DNA of 64,000 nt, from the NCBI RefSeq assembly GCF_902729405.1, contig NZ_LR746496.1, forward strand, positions 3,100,001 through 3,164,000. Reading direction: 5' to 3'. The notes beneath the pieces are model-generated. The model was not told the origin of the DNA. It worked only from the letters and a program-made list of their open reading frames with translations, and made no database searches. The position numbers and the translations under genes are program-made. This document shows, one piece after another, positions 10,301-19,264 of the stretch; within the stretch, counting starts at the first letter, position 1; each line of letters opens with the position of its first letter. The stretch is from Acididesulfobacillus acetoxydans. GTDB taxonomy: Bacteria; Bacillota; Desulfitobacteriia; Desulfitobacteriales; Desulfitobacteriaceae.

Positions 10301-11136
10301 TCGGGCGCCAACAGTAAAACAAACAAGGCGGTGGTAAAAGAAATGCCGCCCGCCAGCAGGCGCAATCCCAGAGCAACGGCGACCAATGCGGTACTGAGCG
10401 TCGCCAAGAGCTCCAGCACCAAAGCTGAAAGAAAAGCCACCCGCAAAACATCGAGAGTTGTCCGACGAAAGTTGTCACTGACCCTGCCGATCACCCGGCT
10501 TTGGGATTCACTGCGCCCGAACATTTTCAAAGTGGACAACCCTTGCAAGATATCGAGAAAATGGGCACTCATCCGGCTCATCTCCTGCCAATGCACCAGC
10601 GCCTTCTTCTCTGCCAGCTTACCGATGAGAATCATAAACAGAGGAATCAAAGGTGCCGTAATGAGGAGAATTAAAGCGCTCGTCCAGTCCGCGGGAAAGG
10701 CAAAAACAAGGATGATAGCTGGTATGAGAACCGCCAAAACCAGTTGGGGCAGATAGCGGGCGAAATACTCCTCCAGGGCTTCCACCCCGTCCACCCAGGT
10801 ATTCAGGATCTCTCCGCTCCGCTCGCCCTGAACAAAAGCCGGACCGAGTTTAAATAAGTGAGCAGCCAAGCGCTGCCTCACCCGATCCTTGATCGCGGCC
10901 GCTCCCTCATGGGCCAAAACGATACCGGCGCCCTGAGCCGCGGCCTTAAACATTATGACCGCAAGGACGGGCACAAGCAAACCTTTGAGGGAAACCCGGC
11001 TCACTGCCAACGCCAAATAGCGCGCTTGCAGGACCGAGAGGACGGCAGCCAGCCCGCCCAGGATAAGGGCAGACCCCAGATAGCCTTTCACCTTCCAAGC
11101 CTCGCGGGCCAGTCTTTTGTCCAGCACCCTCAACAC
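7360..11136 (-). CDS. cydDC: CydDC: fused CydD-CydC thiol-reductant ABC exporter with repetitive linker
   Basis: 1258 residues holding two complete ABC transporter halves. Half 1 (CydD-like): six-helix membrane domain, Walker [10 protein letters not shown], signature [14 protein letters not shown], Walker B LLLLDEP. Half 2 (CydC-like, starting near [16 protein letters not shown]): membrane domain, [31 protein letters not shown]. CydDC moves cysteine/glutathione-type thiols (and influences heme supply) outward so that cytochrome bd can assemble; it sits right after cydAB. CydD and CydC are usually separate proteins, though fusions occur. The join is a highly charged linker of about 130 residues containing four or more copies of the heptad RRDAAER, encoded by a 21-bp tandem repeat. 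Downstream cydAB-type operon partner of the bd oxidase. Confidence 0.93.
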   Translation of the reverse strand: MLRVLDKRLAREAWKVKGYLGSALILGGLAAVLSVLQARYLALAVSRVSLKGLLVPVLAVIMFKAAAQGAGIVLAHEGAAAIKDRVRQRLAAHLFKLGPAFVQGERSGEILNTWVDGVEALEEYFARYLPQLVLAVLIPAIILVFAFPADWTSALILLITAPLIPLFMILIGKLAEKKALVHWQEMSRMSAHFLDILQGLSTLKMFGRSESQSRVIGRVSDNFRRTTLDVLRVAFLSALVLELLATLSTALVAVALGLRLLAGGISFTTALFVLLLAPELYQPLRVLGTQFHASLSGVSAANRVFALLAEPASETEGVSAALAGARNAGELLPFACAGVREDSGFLSFEQVSYTYPGRSRPCLKGVSFSLGRGERVALTGQSGVGKSTVLRLLMGFTEPDRGVITAGGLPLRVWNKEEWRRRVAYVPQHPHLFAASIYENIRLGRRDASRADVLEAAKKAGVEEFVSLLPDGYETQIGEKGTRLSGGQAQRLAVARAFLKDAPLLLLDEPFTGLDAANEEKLYASLESLSRGRTVLVVTHGENALMWVDRVLVLEEGLIRESAKKRAAEAELRTEEGERARDAAERRRDAAERRRDAAERRRDAAERRRDAAEGRTEAAEIRTEAAEIRIEGAETLTEGAERRREEPEWEKGNDAAAEAPALRPPHPASGRTAGKADEGESGMSHILWLLRQLAPYKGRVFLALLLGTLTIAGHIGLMTTSAYLISRAAEHPPILYLMAAIVGVRFFGLLRAVSRYFERYVSHDLTFRILSTIRVAFYRALEPLAPAGLSSFASGDLFGRIGADIEALQYFFLRVLAPPVVAFIILIGSSLFLVGFNLLYGLVFALFYLAGGIGIPWLIKILGRRTQREMPQARAGLYLGLLDSVQGMAEILAFGLTAERRRDLADRSRKLGRLQGRAALLEGLAAASTGLTMNLGMWMVLIVAIQDVMAGRLAGVFLAVMPFAVSSSFEALLPMPLVFPNLEQSLGAAQRLRELIEPRPGVCTSPPAAAKGESAQRTHPRASGQTPAPLLSIRNLSFRYPCAGTWVLRGLDLDLKRGERVALTGASGAGKSTLVNILLRFWDYETGSIRLRGEEIGRDRPDEVRRQFSVVSQDAHLFNATLRENLLLANIEATEEELINAARSAKLHEFIMSLPEGYDTLIGEGGFRLSGGQRQRLAIARALLKDAPILILDEATAGLDPETENEVISDILSLFRDRTVLLITHHRSVLPHMDRVLTLEGGRFTEARGLLPAAAGML
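9230..9400. repeat. cydDC: 21-bp tandem repeat inside cydDC (encodes RRDAAER heptads)
   Basis: On the plus strand the unit is close to CCGTCTCTCCGCCGCGTCTCT. Four to five near-perfect copies (9293-9397) are followed by more diverged units reading AAEIRTE and GAERRRE. The frame is kept in all copies, since the unit is exactly seven codons. It lies between the two ABC halves, where extra length is tolerated. Confidence 0.9.
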
Positions 11137-11230
11137 CTCCCCTTTTCCGGGACCCTCTCGACCTCAAGGGGCCCAGATACGCCTTCACTGCTTCAGGCTT
11201 CTTCCGGGCCCGCATCATCCCCGCCGGGGT

Positions 11231-12235
11231 TTAATAGTGGAGATTTTTGAAATTGACGCGCCGCCGAAATACCCAATAAGTCCAACCTTGATAGAGGAGC
11301 ACGAAGGGGACGAGAATCAAGGCCACAATCGTCATGATTCTCAGGGTATATGGGCTGGAGGCGGCATTGTAGATCGTTAAACTCCATTGCGGCCGTAAAC
11401 TGGAAACCATGACCCGGGGGAAAAGTCCCCAAAAGACCGAAGCGGTGAGAAAGAGTATGGTCAGGGCGTTGAAGACAAAGGCCCAGCCGGAACGGCCCCG
11501 GCGTACCGCGGCATAAGACAGGATCAAGGCCAATGCGGACAGAATCAGGACGAACCCCGCTCCTCCCCGGGTAAACAGATCCGTCTGCAAATAGGTGAGC
11601 AACGCGAACACCAGCACGAGCAGGATGGTCGCAAGCCCCGTTACCTTAGCGGCCCCTTGGGCTCTTTCAAGCAGCGAGGTCTCAGTCTTCAGACTCAGAT
11701 AGAGGGCGCCGTGGTAAATAAAGAGAAAGAGAAGGGCCAATCCTCCCGTGAGGCTGTAAAGGCTGAGAAGATCCCAAAAGCCCCCGGCATACTGCAGGGC
11801 AGAATTGATGGGCACCCCATGCACCAGGTCGGCCACCGCGACGCCCCAGAGCAAAGCCGTAACCAAGCTTCCGCCGAAGAGAAGCCAATCCCAGAGTTTC
11901 CGCCAGATCACTCCCTCGTGGCTGCTGCGGAATTCGAACGAAACCCCGCGCACGATGAGAGCGATCAACATGAGAGCCAGCGCCAGGTAAAACCCGCTGA
12001 ACAGGGTCGCGTACCAATTGGGAAAGGCGGCGAAAATCGCCCCGCCGGCCGTAATGAGCCAGACCTCGTTTCCGTCCCACACCGGCCCGATACTGTTCGT
12101 CAAAACACGCCTTTCGTCATCCGTCCGGCCCAAAAAAGGCAAGAGGACGCCCACCCCGTAATCAAACCCCTCGAGGAAGAAAAACCCGGTAAAGAGCACC
12201 GCAATCAGAATGAACCAAAGTGTGTTTAAGTCCAC
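11231..12235 (-). CDS. cydB: Cytochrome bd oxidase subunit II
   Basis: A 334-residue multi-helix membrane protein, starting MDLNTLWFILIAVLFTGFFFLEGFDYGVG, the hallmark CydB N-terminus, with WLITAGGAIFAAFPNWYATLFSG and FEFRSSHEGVIWRKLWDW following. With CydA it forms the quinol:O2 oxidoreductase, which reduces oxygen to water without proton pumping and protects anaerobes. Its start overlaps the cydA stop by 10 bases, indicating translational coupling. The next gene is cydDC, needed for its maturation. Confidence 0.96.
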   Translation of the reverse strand: MDLNTLWFILIAVLFTGFFFLEGFDYGVGVLLPFLGRTDDERRVLTNSIGPVWDGNEVWLITAGGAIFAAFPNWYATLFSGFYLALALMLIALIVRGVSFEFRSSHEGVIWRKLWDWLLFGGSLVTALLWGVAVADLVHGVPINSALQYAGGFWDLLSLYSLTGGLALLFLFIYHGALYLSLKTETSLLERAQGAAKVTGLATILLVLVFALLTYLQTDLFTRGGAGFVLILSALALILSYAAVRRGRSGWAFVFNALTILFLTASVFWGLFPRVMVSSLRPQWSLTIYNAASSPYTLRIMTIVALILVPFVLLYQGWTYWVFRRRVNFKNLHY

Positions 12236-13617
12236 AGTGATGCCCCCCTTTCCATGCCTTTCCCGTTTGGATCCGTAACCGTTTCCTCAGGCCCCCTGCG
12301 GATATACTTCAATAGGAGAAAGCCGTCGGCCACCGCCAAAACCCCGTAGACCAATGTGAACAGGATCAGGGTCGTCAGAACTTCTCCCGCCGAGACCGAA
12401 GGCGACACGGCGGACGCGGTTTTTTGCAACCCGTAGACGATCCAGGGCTGCCGGCCCGTCTCGGCCATGTACCAGCCCGTAAAATTGGCGATATAGGGCA
12501 GGGGAACGGTCCAGACCAAAGCCTTGAGAAAACGTGTCTTCCCTTCCGGGAATCCCTTCTTCCATGAGAACCAAGCCGCCAGCAGCGCGGCCAGAACCAG
12601 CCACCCCCCAATCAAAACCATGATCCGGAAACTCCAGAACATCGGCGCCACCGGCGGGATGTAGTTGCCGGGCCCGTATTTCTGCACGTCCGCAGCCTGG
12701 AGTTCTTTAATTCCGGTCACTTTACCCCTAAAACTGTTGTGCGAGAGAAAGCTGAGCAGTCCGGGAACCTTGACGTCCATCGTGTTGTTTTCCGCTTTCT
12801 GGTCAATCGCCGCGATCACAGAAAAAGCGGCAGGGTTTTCGGTTTGCCATTGGGCCTCCGCCGCCGCCATGCTCATGGGCTGGGTGCGAACCAAATATTG
12901 CCCCTGCAAGTGCCCAATCGCCGCAGTGGCGAGGATGCTGATCAGAGCGAAAATCACGGCCAGCCGGAAGGAGCGCCGGAAAAGGTCCTGATACTTGTGG
13001 CGCAGCAAGTGGTAGGCGCTGATCCCCAGCACGAAAAAACCCGCTGTCGTAAAACCGCTGAGAACGGTATGGGGAAACTGATAAAAGACATGCGGGTTGG
13101 TCACGACAGCCCAAAAGCTGCTCATCTCCGCCCGGCCGTGGCGCAGCACGTAGCCCACAGGTTCCTGCATGAATGAGTTGGCGATGAGTATCCATAGGGC
13201 TGACAGGTTACTGGCGATGGCTACCAACCAGATGGTCAGGGCATGAACTTTCTTGGGCAGCCTATCCCAGCCGAATACCCAGACTCCCAAGAATGTGGAT
13301 TCGATAAAAAAGGCCAAAAGAGCCTCAATGGCCAAAGGGGCTCCGAAAATGTCCCCCATAAAACGTGAATATTCCGACCAATTCATGCCGAATTGGAACT
13401 CCTGGACCAGGCCTGTGACGACGCCCATGGCGAAGTTGATGAGAAACAATTTGCCCCAGAATTGGGTCATTTTCTTGTAGGTTTCGTCACCCGTGCGGAC
13501 GTACTGGGTCTCCATGATGGCGACTAGGACTGACAAACCCAGCGTCAGAGGAACAAAAAGAAAATGATAAGCTGTGGTTATACCGAACTGCAACCGGGCT
13601 AAGACCAATTCACTCAT
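12226..13617 (-). CDS. cydA: Cytochrome bd oxidase subunit I
   Basis: 463 residues, beginning MSELVLARLQFGITTAYHFLFVPLTLG; the His in AYHFLF is the expected heme b595 axial ligand. NFAMGVVTGLVQEFQFGMNW carries the heme-cluster Glu residues, and TGRQPWIVYG is the conserved GRQPW motif after a short Q-loop. It holds all three hemes and the quinol site. First gene of cydA-cydB-cydDC. A near-consensus promoter lies about 280 bases upstream, so the mRNA has a long leader made largely of degenerate repeats. Confidence 0.96.
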   Translation of the reverse strand: MSELVLARLQFGITTAYHFLFVPLTLGLSVLVAIMETQYVRTGDETYKKMTQFWGKLFLINFAMGVVTGLVQEFQFGMNWSEYSRFMGDIFGAPLAIEALLAFFIESTFLGVWVFGWDRLPKKVHALTIWLVAIASNLSALWILIANSFMQEPVGYVLRHGRAEMSSFWAVVTNPHVFYQFPHTVLSGFTTAGFFVLGISAYHLLRHKYQDLFRRSFRLAVIFALISILATAAIGHLQGQYLVRTQPMSMAAAEAQWQTENPAAFSVIAAIDQKAENNTMDVKVPGLLSFLSHNSFRGKVTGIKELQAADVQKYGPGNYIPPVAPMFWSFRIMVLIGGWLVLAALLAAWFSWKKGFPEGKTRFLKALVWTVPLPYIANFTGWYMAETGRQPWIVYGLQKTASAVSPSVSAGEVLTTLILFTLVYGVLAVADGFLLLKYIRRGPEETVTDPNGKGMERGASLWT

Positions 13618-13898
13618 TCCGTTCTCTCCTCCCGTAAAAGTTTTTCAGCTCTTCCTCTGCAGTCCCGTCTCGGCCTCCTTACCCTCACCCAAGCAAGGGC
13701 CGAGGCCGCTCCGCATCACCTTCTTCCCCACAATTGAGTATGTATCCGGGAATGCCGGTGACCCTGCGGCTTCAGGCTCTCCTGAGCCTTTTCCCTCCGG
13801 AGTCAGTACCCCCGGAACCGGTGCCCCCGGAGTCAGGAGAGACGTTTCCCCCGTCCGGTAAATCCTCTGCCTTCTCGGGCACCCCGTCGTTCGATATT

Positions 13899-13927
13899 AT
13901 TTTATTTGCTTTAAATACATTTGTCAA
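13899..13927 (-). promoter_or_regulatory. Sigma-A type promoter of cydABDC
   Basis: On the minus strand TTGACA (13927-13922), a 17-base spacer, then TAAAAT (13904-13899). It points toward cydA, whose start is about 280 bases downstream. Confidence 0.75.
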
Positions 13928-13942
13928 CTTATTCTAACTACC

Positions 13943-13954
13943 TTATGATCATAA
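13943..13954. promoter_or_regulatory. Candidate operator upstream of the cydA promoter
   Basis: The perfect 12-base palindrome TTATGATCATAA lies 15 bases upstream of the -35 element, a position suited to an activator of the Crp/Fnr class or to a redox repressor. It does not match the Rex consensus. The function is inferred from position only. Confidence 0.35.
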
Positions 13955-14315
13955 TTCTAATCAATTTATCCGCATATTTCCACAAAGGTCACCCCGGCCC
14001 ACGGGTATATGTCGCTCATAACCGCATCCAGCGAACTCCTGCCCCTTCTGTCCTCACTCCGTGGACATTTCTTTGGCCGACTCTTTGAAAAAGAGCGATC
14101 CTGGCTTGAAATTCGCCCGTTCGAAACATAAAATCCCCTGTGCCTGTCCACGATAACACGGGGCGAATTGATTGATAAGGTTCCTCAATATAGAATCAAA
14201 TCGTGTCAACTTGTTTTCCCCCGCGCCAAAAGCTATACTTGATTCAGAAACTTGCGCAACCGGAAATAATACGGTGACGGCCTTTAGGGCATTCGCGCCA
14301 ACCCAGGGGTGTTGC

Positions 14316-14675
14316 ATGCTAAACAAAAAAATCTTGAAGAAGGACAACTATCTCCTCTATATCCCGGTGAAAAAATACCGCCACTGGGAACTCAGAAACG
14401 ATGCGGTATTCCTGGTCTTTGAACATAACAAACCCGCAGAGAGGTTTCTGCACTGGCTGGTCAAAAAGCCCACTGTCAGCGACCTGGAACTCGACGGAGT
14501 CGGCTCGAAAGTTTGGTTGAACATAGACGGACAAAATACCGTCTACCAAATCGGCCAAAACATCAGCCGGGAATTAGGTCAGGCCTTCGATCCCGACTAT
14601 CAAAGACTGACGCGGTTTCTGAATTACCTAAATAAGAAAGGCTGGATTTCTTTTACCAGAGGTCCGCAAAGTTAG
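14316..14675 (+). CDS. PqqD family protein
   Basis: About 119 residues with the PqqD fold pattern: NYLLYIPVKKYRHWELRNDAV, a TVSDLELDGVGSKVWLNIDG-like segment, then YQIGQNISRELGQ and FLNYLNKKGWISF. PqqD-type domains bind leader peptides for radical SAM enzymes in RiPP pathways, but free-standing PqqD proteins beside pepV are also found in Firmicutes without a known peptide. Start at ATG 14316, preceded by AGGGGTG. The frame is open further upstream, but those residues are unlike the family. It lies 12 bases before pepV, so the two are likely an operon. Confidence 0.75.
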   Translation: MLNKKILKKDNYLLYIPVKKYRHWELRNDAVFLVFEHNKPAERFLHWLVKKPTVSDLELDGVGSKVWLNIDGQNTVYQIGQNISRELGQAFDPDYQRLTRFLNYLNKKGWISFTRGPQS

Positions 14676-14687
14676 GAGGATTATCAG

Positions 14688-16067
14688 ATGGAAATCAACC
14701 GGAGAATTGACGCCCGCAGAGATGAACTGGTGCAAGCCGTACAGGAACTCGTCAGGATCAAGAGTGTCCAAGATGAACCGCAAGCAGGGATGCCCTTCGG
14801 CCCCGGAGTCGCGAAGTCTTTGGACAAAGCCCTGGACATTGCGGGGCAGCTCGGTTTCGAGACCGTTAACCTGGACGGTTACATCGGTTACGCCGAGTAT
14901 GGCACAGGAGATGACTATATCGCGGTGTTGGGGCATTTGGATGTCGTCCCGGAAGGTGACGGCTGGCTCCATCCTCCCTATGGGGCGGAAATACATGAGG
15001 GCAAGATTTACGGCAGGGGAACCATGGATGACAAAGCCCCGATTCTGGCCGCACTCTTCGGGCTCAAAGCCCTTAAAGACTTAAACCTTCCTCTCACCAA
15101 GAAAGTCAGGGTCATCTTCGGCACCAATGAGGAAAGCGGCTGCAAGGAAATGGAATATTACTCGGAAAGAGAAAAAGAACCGGTTGGGGGTTTTACACCC
15201 GATGCCGAGTACCCCATTATCTACGCGGAAAAAGGGATTACAATTTTCGACGTGGTGAAGAAACTCGAGTCGGGCGGAAGCATCACCTATATCCGCGGCG
15301 GCCAGAGGGCCAATGTGGTCCCCGATTATTGCGAGGCCGGCCTCGCCGTCAAGGATGTGGAATGGCTCCTGAAGGCCGCGCAGCAATTCGCCTCTGAAAC
15401 AGGCTGCGATTTGAAGGCTGAAAAGCAGGGGGACACCGTCGTCATTAAATCAAGAGGTGTAGCCGCCCACGGCAGTCTGCCTCAACTGGGCAAAAACGCC
15501 ATCATGCAGATGTTTCAGTTTTTGGGCACTCTGCCCTTCGGCAGCCCCGAATTGACGGAGTTCATCAGCTTTTTCAACCGCAACGTGGGGTTTGAGACGG
15601 ACGGACATTCCTTTGGCGTCGGCCTTGAGGACCGCGAATCAGGCAAACTTTCCTTCAACGTGGGCACGATTTCCATGCGCGAAGACGAAGTCAGAATGTC
15701 GCTCAACTTAAGGTACCCCGTTACCTTCAAGTATGACGACATGATGACTCCGTTTCAGGCTCGCCTGGCGGGGACCGGGATTGAGATCGAAAATATGATG
15801 CATCAGCCTCCTTTGTTTTTTCCGGAAGACCATCCTTTGATCAAGTCCCTGCAGAAAGTCTACACGGAACAAACCGGGAGGGAAGCCAAACTTCTGGCCA
15901 TCGGCGGCGGTACCTATGCCAAGGAGATGCCGAACATTGTCGCCTTTGGGCCCATTCTTCCCGGAGAACCGGATCTTGATCATCAGGCTAACGAGTACAT
16001 TAAAATTGAAGATTTGATCCAGAACGCCAAGATCTACGCCCACGCCATTTATGAATTAGCCAAGTAA
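14688..16067 (+). CDS. pepV: Dipeptidase PepV (M20 metallopeptidase)
   Basis: 459 residues. Zinc-site motifs are clear: VLGHLDVVPEGDGW (His and Asp ligands), GRGTMDDKAP (bridging Asp), FGTNEESGCKEM (catalytic Glu pair), TPDAEYPIIYAEKG, and a C-terminal GGGTYAKEMPNIVAFGP. PepV removes N-terminal residues from dipeptides and some tripeptides in the cytoplasm. The ribosome site GGAGGATTATCAG precedes the ATG. It is coupled to the upstream PqqD-like gene and followed by a terminator. Confidence 0.93.
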   Translation: MEINRRIDARRDELVQAVQELVRIKSVQDEPQAGMPFGPGVAKSLDKALDIAGQLGFETVNLDGYIGYAEYGTGDDYIAVLGHLDVVPEGDGWLHPPYGAEIHEGKIYGRGTMDDKAPILAALFGLKALKDLNLPLTKKVRVIFGTNEESGCKEMEYYSEREKEPVGGFTPDAEYPIIYAEKGITIFDVVKKLESGGSITYIRGGQRANVVPDYCEAGLAVKDVEWLLKAAQQFASETGCDLKAEKQGDTVVIKSRGVAAHGSLPQLGKNAIMQMFQFLGTLPFGSPELTEFISFFNRNVGFETDGHSFGVGLEDRESGKLSFNVGTISMREDEVRMSLNLRYPVTFKYDDMMTPFQARLAGTGIEIENMMHQPPLFFPEDHPLIKSLQKVYTEQTGREAKLLAIGGGTYAKEMPNIVAFGPILPGEPDLDHQANEYIKIEDLIQNAKIYAHAIYELAK

Positions 16068-16113
16068 ACATCGGTGTGGTGAACCCCAGACCAAAAATCT
16101 CGCATCTCGTCCC

Positions 16114-16148
16114 GCAGCCACCGTCCGGCACGATGGCTGCTCTTTTTT
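16114..16148 (+). terminator. Terminator of pepV
   Basis: GCAGCCA pairs with TGGCTGC, with an inner CGT/ACG pair and a small loop, followed by TCTTTTTT. It begins 47 bases after the pepV stop. Confidence 0.8.
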
Positions 16149-16194
16149 ATCTGCAAAAAAAGTGGAAACCCGCTGCCAACTGTGCTAATCTAAA

Positions 16195-16360
16195 AGCATC
16201 AACCCCCGGAACCGCACCCTGGGGGTTCACTCAATTCCAGGAGAATCAACTCCCCCCGCCTAACACCTTGATCGGTGTTTGCAATGAGAACTTGGGGAAC
16301 CGTATCCGGTATTGCACGCCCCCAAGCCCGATTCATTATGCCACTCATCTGTTCAAGGAT
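16195..16360 (+). ncRNA. Orphan omega-RNA (HEARO)-like fragment
   Basis: The stretch 16290-16345 reads CTTGGGGAA, 12 bases, TTGCACGCCCCCA, one base, GCCCG, one base, TT, one base, ATTA. The omega-RNA upstream of iscB (minus strand, near 36940-36890) has the same blocks in the same order: CTTGGGGAA, 15 bases, TTGCACGCCCCCA, G, GCCCG, then TTGATTA. Outer pairing CTTGGGG/CCCCCAAG is kept, but the inner stem of the iscB copy is not. No iscB follows; the next gene is a PBP. Probably a decayed copy or relic. Function unknown. Confidence 0.45.
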
Positions 16361-16523
16361 TTTCTTCAAGGATTTTATGGTCCATGTGTTATCCCTTTGG
16401 GACACAGCAAAGTGGGTTTCCCGGCGGTCAATGCTGAGGTTACAGCAAAGCGGCCCTGCTCCGGCCCGGCGCTGCCGCCGCCTCACGGCCGCCGGAGAAA
16501 ACCGTCATTGAGGAGGGTTTCCC

Positions 16524-19187
16524 ATGTCAGATCACCCGAGAAAACCGCACACCCGCCGCCCTAAAAACGTGGCCAGACGGCGTCTGATCCGGCGTACCCT
16601 AGGGATCATTTTTGGGGTTCTTGCCCTCGGCCTTCTCGCCTTCGTGGCTGTCGCCGCCGCTAAGACCCCTCAGTGGGACCCTTCGGCCCTCACCGGGAGA
16701 GAATCATCGATCGTCTATGATATGAACGGCAAAGAGATCGCCCAACTGCACGCGGGAGTGAACCGCCTGGTAGTCAAGTCCCAGGACATCCCACCTCTGG
16801 TTAAGCAAACTTTCGTCGCGGTTGAGGACAAACGTTTCTATTCCAACTTCGGCCTTGACTTTCAACGCATTATCAGTTCAGCCATTGCCGACCTGCGCTC
16901 AGGCAGCGCCAAGGAAGGCGCGAGCACGATTACCGTACAGCTGGCCCGCAACGCTTTTATCGCCAACCCCACGCAAAAGACTCTTACCCGGAAGATTCAG
17001 GAAGCCATACTCGCTTTGGAACTCGAGCACCGTTATACCAAAGACCAGATTTTAACTTTTTACTTAAACAAGATCTACCTGGGGGAGTCTGCTTTCGGCA
17101 TCCGGGCCGCGGCGCAAGTTTATTTCGGCAAAGGCCTCAAGGATTTAACCCCGCCGGAAATCGCCCTTCTGGCCGGTCTGCCCCAGGCGCCCAGTGCTTA
17201 TGATCCCTACATGCACCCCAAGGCGGCTAAATACCGGCGCAACATCGTCCTCGGCGTCATGAAATCGGCCGGACTGATCTCTCCCGCCGAATACGCCAAG
17301 GATTTGAACGCACCATTTAACTATGTCGACCAGGTGAAAAAATCCCACGGTCAGGGTGTTAACAAAGCGGGAGATGGCGCCGCTTATCCCTATCCCTATT
17401 TCATCGATTATGTCATTTCCCAGCTGGAACACACTTATAACCTGACAGCCCAACAGATCTTCTCCGGCGGGCTCAAAATCTATACCACGGTTGACCCGAA
17501 AATTCAAACGGCGGCGGAAAAGGTCTATTCCGATCCGGCCAACTTCCCGCCTTCCCTGCCAAACTCGCTCATTCAGAGCGCCATGACCGTCGTTGACCCT
17601 GCCACAGGCTCGATCCGCGCCATGATCGGAGGGCGCGATTACACACCTATGGGACTGAACCGGGCTTGGCAAACCCTGCGGCAACCCGGTTCGACGATCA
17701 AGCCGTTGGTCGATTATGCCCCCGCTTTAGAAAAAGGCGGTTTCTTTCCCGGCACCGTCCTGGATGATATGCCGGTGACTTTCAATCTGGGAGGAGGACA
17801 AACCTGGAGTCCCACCGACTTCGACACCGCGACAGTCGGCTGGAAAGGCCTTATCACCATGCGCTTCGCCTTGGAGGACTCCGTCAATGTTTATGCCGCC
17901 AAACTCCTTCAACTCATCGGAGTCGATTATGGCTGGCAGTTCGCCAAAGAGAGACTGGGCCTGCCCTTAACCAAAGCGGACCGGGTGCCCAGCCTGGCTT
18001 TAGGCACAGCCCGCGTTTCCACCCTGGATATGGCTTCCGCCTACGGCGTCTTTGCCAACAACGGCATCCGGGTAACCCCTCACGCCATTACCAAAGTACT
18101 CGATGCCAACGGCAAGCCGTTGGTTCAACCCACTATTGTCACTCAGCGGGTGATGAAAGCCACCACCGCCTACCTGATGAATAACCTGCTGCACAGCGTC
18201 GTCACCAATGGTACGGCCTACAATGGCAACATTCCGGGGTGGTACGTCTGCGGCAAGACGGGAACCACTTCCCTGCCGGCCAGCTACGGAAATAAGGTGG
18301 GCAGCCCCGATGCCTGGTTTGCCGGCTATACACCCCGCTATGCCGCCGTAGTCTGGATGGGTTACGACTCAGACCCGGACGGCAGGCACTATTTGCACAA
18401 TGTCTTTGGGGGTTCGTATCCCGCCGAAATCTGGAAAAAGGTCATGGAAGCGGCTCTGCAGGGCCTTAAGCCCGAACCCACCATTCCCCAGCCGCCGGGC
18501 ATCGTGAGCGGGCAGATAGACACAAAATCCGGGCTCTTGCCCAGCAGTCTCACCCCGCCGCAGTTCATCAAGACCGAAATCGCGGCCGCCGGCAACTTTC
18601 CCACCCAGGTGAGCAATGTCTGGGTCCAGAAGGAAGTGGACGCTGCCAACCCCAATTATTTAGCCGGACCCAACACTCCCAACAAAATCACCAAGGTCTT
18701 CCTCAATCTTCCGGACCGGGATCCTTCCATCCCCTGGCCGCCCGACGAAGCGCCTTACCGTCCGCCGACGGCTTACGCCCCCGGCAGCGGGGCTCCGGGG
18801 GCAGGGGCCGGAACCTCTCCCCCGGGTGGAAGCAATCCGCCGGGAACTTCCGGTCCGCCCGGGGCGAACGCCATTCCCACCCCAGCCTTGGCGCCGCCCA
18901 TCTCGTATGATGCCAAGTCCGGTCAAGCCACTGTCGGCCTTAACCTACCCGCGGGCAGCAGTCAGTATTCGGCTTTCCTCTATGTGCAACCTCCCGGCCA
19001 AGCCGCAGGCATCACCATTCCGATACAAAATCCCGTGGAAGGAAATTCCACGGTCCAATTTCCCCTCACGCCCGCTAAACACTCTCCCCCAACCGGCACC
19101 TACCTCATTTACGCCTATCTCAAGGACAACACCTCCGGGACAGAGGGGCCCCGCTCCCAACCTGTTTCACTTAGGATCAGACGTTAA
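16524..19187 (+). CDS. Class A penicillin-binding protein (glycosyltransferase/transpeptidase)
   Basis: 887 residues. A cytoplasmic Arg-rich tail and one membrane anchor (about residues 30-48) precede a GT51 domain with VAVEDKRFYSNFGLDFQRI (catalytic Glu), GASTITVQLARN, RKIQEAILALELEHRYTK and ILTFYLNKIYLGESAFGIRAA. The transpeptidase domain has RQPGSTIKPLVDYA (the serine of SxxK), EDSVNVYAAK (SxN motif) and CGKTGTTSLPA (KTG). A Pro/Gly/Ser-rich stretch (around 18770-18890) leads to a C-terminal beta domain. It polymerises and cross-links peptidoglycan on the outer membrane face. Good ribosome site (GAGGAGGG), then a terminator downstream. Standard length; no missing catalytic residues seen. 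Confidence 0.95.
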   Translation: MSDHPRKPHTRRPKNVARRRLIRRTLGIIFGVLALGLLAFVAVAAAKTPQWDPSALTGRESSIVYDMNGKEIAQLHAGVNRLVVKSQDIPPLVKQTFVAVEDKRFYSNFGLDFQRIISSAIADLRSGSAKEGASTITVQLARNAFIANPTQKTLTRKIQEAILALELEHRYTKDQILTFYLNKIYLGESAFGIRAAAQVYFGKGLKDLTPPEIALLAGLPQAPSAYDPYMHPKAAKYRRNIVLGVMKSAGLISPAEYAKDLNAPFNYVDQVKKSHGQGVNKAGDGAAYPYPYFIDYVISQLEHTYNLTAQQIFSGGLKIYTTVDPKIQTAAEKVYSDPANFPPSLPNSLIQSAMTVVDPATGSIRAMIGGRDYTPMGLNRAWQTLRQPGSTIKPLVDYAPALEKGGFFPGTVLDDMPVTFNLGGGQTWSPTDFDTATVGWKGLITMRFALEDSVNVYAAKLLQLIGVDYGWQFAKERLGLPLTKADRVPSLALGTARVSTLDMASAYGVFANNGIRVTPHAITKVLDANGKPLVQPTIVTQRVMKATTAYLMNNLLHSVVTNGTAYNGNIPGWYVCGKTGTTSLPASYGNKVGSPDAWFAGYTPRYAAVVWMGYDSDPDGRHYLHNVFGGSYPAEIWKKVMEAALQGLKPEPTIPQPPGIVSGQIDTKSGLLPSSLTPPQFIKTEIAAAGNFPTQVSNVWVQKEVDAANPNYLAGPNTPNKITKVFLNLPDRDPSIPWPPDEAPYRPPTAYAPGSGAPGAGAGTSPPGGSNPPGTSGPPGANAIPTPALAPPISYDAKSGQATVGLNLPAGSSQYSAFLYVQPPGQAAGITIPIQNPVEGNSTVQFPLTPAKHSPPTGTYLIYAYLKDNTSGTEGPRSQPVSLRIRR

Positions 19188-19216
19188 AGACACCGACATT
19201 CTGACGGTGAGCTAAA

Positions 19217-19260
19217 GCTAAGGGGTCAGGTCGACAAAAACCTGACCCCTTAGCCTTTTT
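19217..19260 (+). terminator. Strong terminator after the PBP gene
   Basis: GCTAAGGGGTCAGGT pairs with ACCTGACCCCTTAGC (15 bp), then CTTTTTC. It lies 30 bases beyond the PBP stop and also just inside the end of the convergent hypothetical gene, so it may serve both strands. Confidence 0.9.
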
Positions 19261-19264
19261 CGGC

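Larger units (their letters stand above)
13618..14315. other. Intergenic region between cydA and the PqqD-like gene
   Basis: No gene is seen. The left half (13680-13860) is GC-rich with degenerate repeats such as CCCCCGGAACCGGTG and CCCCCGGAGTCAG; it would form the cydA leader. The middle (13890-13990) is AT-rich and holds the cydA promoter and a palindrome. The right half (14000-14315) shows no clear feature apart from the ribosome site of the PqqD-like gene. Confidence 0.6.
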
